DNA from: Sinomicrobium soli
GTDB lineage: Bacteria; Bacteroidota; Bacteroidia; Flavobacteriales; Flavobacteriaceae
Assembly: GCF_003285545.1 (NCBI RefSeq)
Contig: NZ_QLNV01000007.1
Coordinates: 186,001 to 250,000 of the forward strand
Reading direction: 5' to 3'
DNA: 64,000 nucleotides
The position numbers and the translations under genes are program-made. The notes beneath the pieces are model-generated. The model ran no database searches, was not told the DNA's origin, and worked only from the letters and a program-made list of their open reading frames with translations. Below are positions 62,017 to 64,000 of this stretch, piece by piece; the first letter of the stretch is position 1, and the number at the start of each line of letters is the position of its first letter.

Positions 62017-64000
62017 ATGAGAGTTATACTATTCATCTTATTCATATTTGCTGCCTGCAATAAAGAACAGTACCACACTGCTGAAAATGTTGCGGGTGAT
62101 ACTTCGATTAGCCCCTGGAATCATGATACTACACTACCGGCGGATAGTCTTAGGATTTCTACCGTGGAAAAGGTTAGTCAAATGGAAGCAGAAGCAAACA
62201 GGTTACTGCAATCAGGAAAACGTTTGTTGCAGGAGAATAAGGCAGAAAAAAATTACGCTGAAATCATAAGCCTTTTAAACAGATCTTTACACATTTATAC
62301 AGAATTGGGTGATAAGAACAGGCAGGCTGATGTGCTAAACTATTTGTCGGAATGCTATCTTAATGAAGATAAATTGATAACGGCAGATAACCATTTGCAG
62401 AAGGCATTACTATTATTCAAATCTACGGGGCATGAACATATACACGAGACCTACCACCTATTACAACTGGTACATAACATCCGGGGTAACCTGGAAAAAA
62501 GCCTGCATTATTCTCTTGAGAATGTTAAAAGCATGGTACAGACCAAAGACACTGTTCACGCCGGGCTGTATTATCATTTTGTAGGAGAAAACTACAGTGC
62601 TTTGGGCGATCGTCAAAAAAGCCTGGAATGGTATGATAAAGCGTTAAACATAAAAAACAGCCTGGATACAAAATTATTGTATCACATTGTGAATGTGACC
62701 AGTAAAGAATTACTTCTTCTGAATAAAAACCAGGAGGCCCTGGATTTAATCCTGGAGGTAGCTCCATTTGAGAAATCTTCAGGTATAGCGGAGCTGGAAG
62801 AAGCCAAGGGGTATGCGTATAGTGCATTGGGTAAACAGGATATGGCAAACAGGCATTTTGCCGAGATGTTGAGGTTATATGACAACGAATCCAGAAGCCA
62901 TGAATTAATTCGAAAAAAATCGTTGGCGTATCTTAAGCTGGGTAGTTACTATGTAGACCGGGAACAGTATAGCAAAGCTAAAGGTTATTTGTTGCATTCT
63001 TTCCCGTTTTCCAGTGTATCCAATATGGCCAAGGCAAACCTGATGTTATTTAAAGCAGACTCGGCTACAGGCAATTACAGAGATGCCATATCATACTACC
63101 AGACTTATAAAAAACTTAACGATTCTATCTTTAATACGGAGAAAAGCAGACAGATACAAGAAATAAAAATCCGGTATGAAACGGTTAAGAAAGAAAATAA
63201 GATCAGCGATCTGCAAAATGAAAACGTAGTTAAAAGCATGGAACTGGACCGGGCTAACCTGATAAAAAAATTAATCTTGGGAGGGCTTGTTCTCCTTTTT
63301 ACCGCCAGCCTTTTTCTGTATAAAGGGCATGTGGATAAAAAGCGGATTAATAGGGTGTTATTAAGCCAAAAGGAGGAAATTGCACAGCAGAATAATACGC
63401 TACAGGAACTTTTGTCTGAAAAAGAATGGTTGATTAAGGAAATCCATCATCGGGTGAAGAACAATCTGCAAATAGTAATGAGTTTACTTAATACCCAATC
63501 CAGGTATATTAAAAACCCTGAAATATATGCTGCTATAAAAAAGAGCCAGTCCCGTTTATTTGCAATTTCCCTGATCCATCAAAAACTATATAAGTCGGAC
63601 AATTCCAATTTAATAGATATAAATTCGTACATAGAAAATCTGCTTCGGTATTTAAGGGAAAGTCTGGATGAAGGTTCACACATTAAATATGAACTGGATG
63701 TAGACCGGATCATGCTTCAGGAAGACCAGGCCATTCCCGTAGGTTTAATTTTAAATGAAGCCATCACCAATGCAATCAAATATGCTTTTCCGGAACAGGA
63801 CAAAGGGGTAATTAAAGTCACTATGAAGAGTGAAAAAGATTATTATGTATTAAGCATACAGGATAATGGGACAGGAATACAGAAGGATCATTCGAAGGAT
63901 GTTCTTCCTTCTATGGGAATGACCTTAATAAAAGGGCTAAGCAAACAATTAAACGGATCTTTGAAGATTGAAAATAATAATGGTACTTTAATCCGGGTTA
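62017..64000 (+). CDS. Sensor histidine kinase with TPR domain, HisKA_2 type (cut by window edge)
   Basis: 661 codons to the window end without a stop. It starts MRVILFILFIFAACNKE, a lipoprotein-like signal; an in-frame ATG six codons earlier (61999) is possible. TPR-like helices fill residues ~65-380, then one membrane helix ('LILGGLVLLFTASLFLY'), a HisKA_2 dimerisation/phosphoacceptor motif EWLIKEIHHRVKNNLQIVMS and an HATPase with 'NEAITNAIKYAFPE' (N box) and SIQDNGTGIQKD (G1). It should autophosphorylate and pass phosphate to a response regulator, expected just beyond 64000. Confidence 0.93.
   Translation, partial: MRVILFILFIFAACNKEQYHTAENVAGDTSISPWNHDTTLPADSLRISTVEKVSQMEAEANRLLQSGKRLLQENKAEKNYAEIISLLNRSLHIYTELGDKNRQADVLNYLSECYLNEDKLITADNHLQKALLLFKSTGHEHIHETYHLLQLVHNIRGNLEKSLHYSLENVKSMVQTKDTVHAGLYYHFVGENYSALGDRQKSLEWYDKALNIKNSLDTKLLYHIVNVTSKELLLLNKNQEALDLILEVAPFEKSSGIAELEEAKGYAYSALGKQDMANRHFAEMLRLYDNESRSHELIRKKSLAYLKLGSYYVDREQYSKAKGYLLHSFPFSSVSNMAKANLMLFKADSATGNYRDAISYYQTYKKLNDSIFNTEKSRQIQEIKIRYETVKKENKISDLQNENVVKSMELDRANLIKKLILGGLVLLFTASLFLYKGHVDKKRINRVLLSQKEEIAQQNNTLQELLSEKEWLIKEIHHRVKNNLQIVMSLLNTQSRYIKNPEIYAAIKKSQSRLFAISLIHQKLYKSDNSNLIDINSYIENLLRYLRESLDEGSHIKYELDVDRIMLQEDQAIPVGLILNEAITNAIKYAFPEQDKGVIKVTMKSEKDYYVLSIQDNGTGIQKDHSKDVLPSMGMTLIKGLSKQLNGSLKIENNNGTLIRV

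Overview
The window comes from a member of the Bacteroidota, most likely a Flavobacteriaceae-type organism. The support is convergent: SusC/SusD pairs, FecR anti-sigma/ECF sigma cascades, TlpA-like lipoproteins, a type IX secretion (gliding-motility) C-terminal domain, a GxxExxY protein, and promoters of the Bacteroidota type (TAnnTTTG at -7). I cannot fix the genus.

Layout. 1-2.1 kb: the end of a sigma/FecR/SusC set (SusC cut by the window edge). 2.4-2.9 kb: a YefM/YoeB toxin-antitoxin pair with a clear operator. 3-15.9 kb: a SusC/SusD locus with two TlpA-like thioredoxin lipoproteins and an M16 zinc peptidase, preceded by FecR and a divergent ECF sigma gene; this looks more like peptide or protein uptake than glycan uptake. 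15.9-18.5 kb: a single TonB receptor. 18.6-23.3 kb: tRNA-Cys, an Rrf2 regulator, a long YeiH-type transporter with a small membrane partner, and a TPR/HTH regulator. 23.3-26 kb: small membrane proteins among REP-like repeats. 26-30 kb: a very repetitive T9SS-secreted beta-helix adhesin.

30.1-33.05 kb is the highlight: an XRE regulator, an unusual ECF sigma factor with an extra C-terminal helix-turn-helix, and a truncated nuclease-dead Cas12f/TnpB-like protein. Two 67-nt structured repeats sit 8-9 nt after the stop codons of the sigma gene and of the dCas12f gene. The two copies differ almost only in predicted loops and at G-C/G-U wobble positions, and each is followed by a different sequence, as expected for guide-RNA scaffolds with distinct guides. 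The gene pair matches the recently described dCas12f-sigma(E) RNA-guided transcription systems of Bacteroidota. A small terminated hairpin RNA lies upstream of the sigma gene, and an iteron-like cluster lies downstream.

33-45 kb: a CPA1 antiporter, a GxxExxY protein between dispersed repeats, a TonB receptor/DUF4876/DUF6850-like outer-membrane operon, a decayed Crp/Fnr gene, and an ArsR regulator with two operators driving two quinone-oxidoreductase-like genes. 45-61 kb: mostly minus-strand metabolic and stress genes: aldehyde dehydrogenase plus acetolactate synthase, an esterase, a UBP zinc finger/cNMP-thioredoxin-reductase-like/CPA2 antiporter group, YjdI/YjdJ-like proteins, YceI, a porin, an amidohydrolase, an isochorismatase-like hydrolase and a pirin. 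Decayed second copies of YceI, the YjdJ-like gene and the ArsR gene record an old duplication. 62-64 kb: the start of a TPR sensor histidine kinase that runs off the window.
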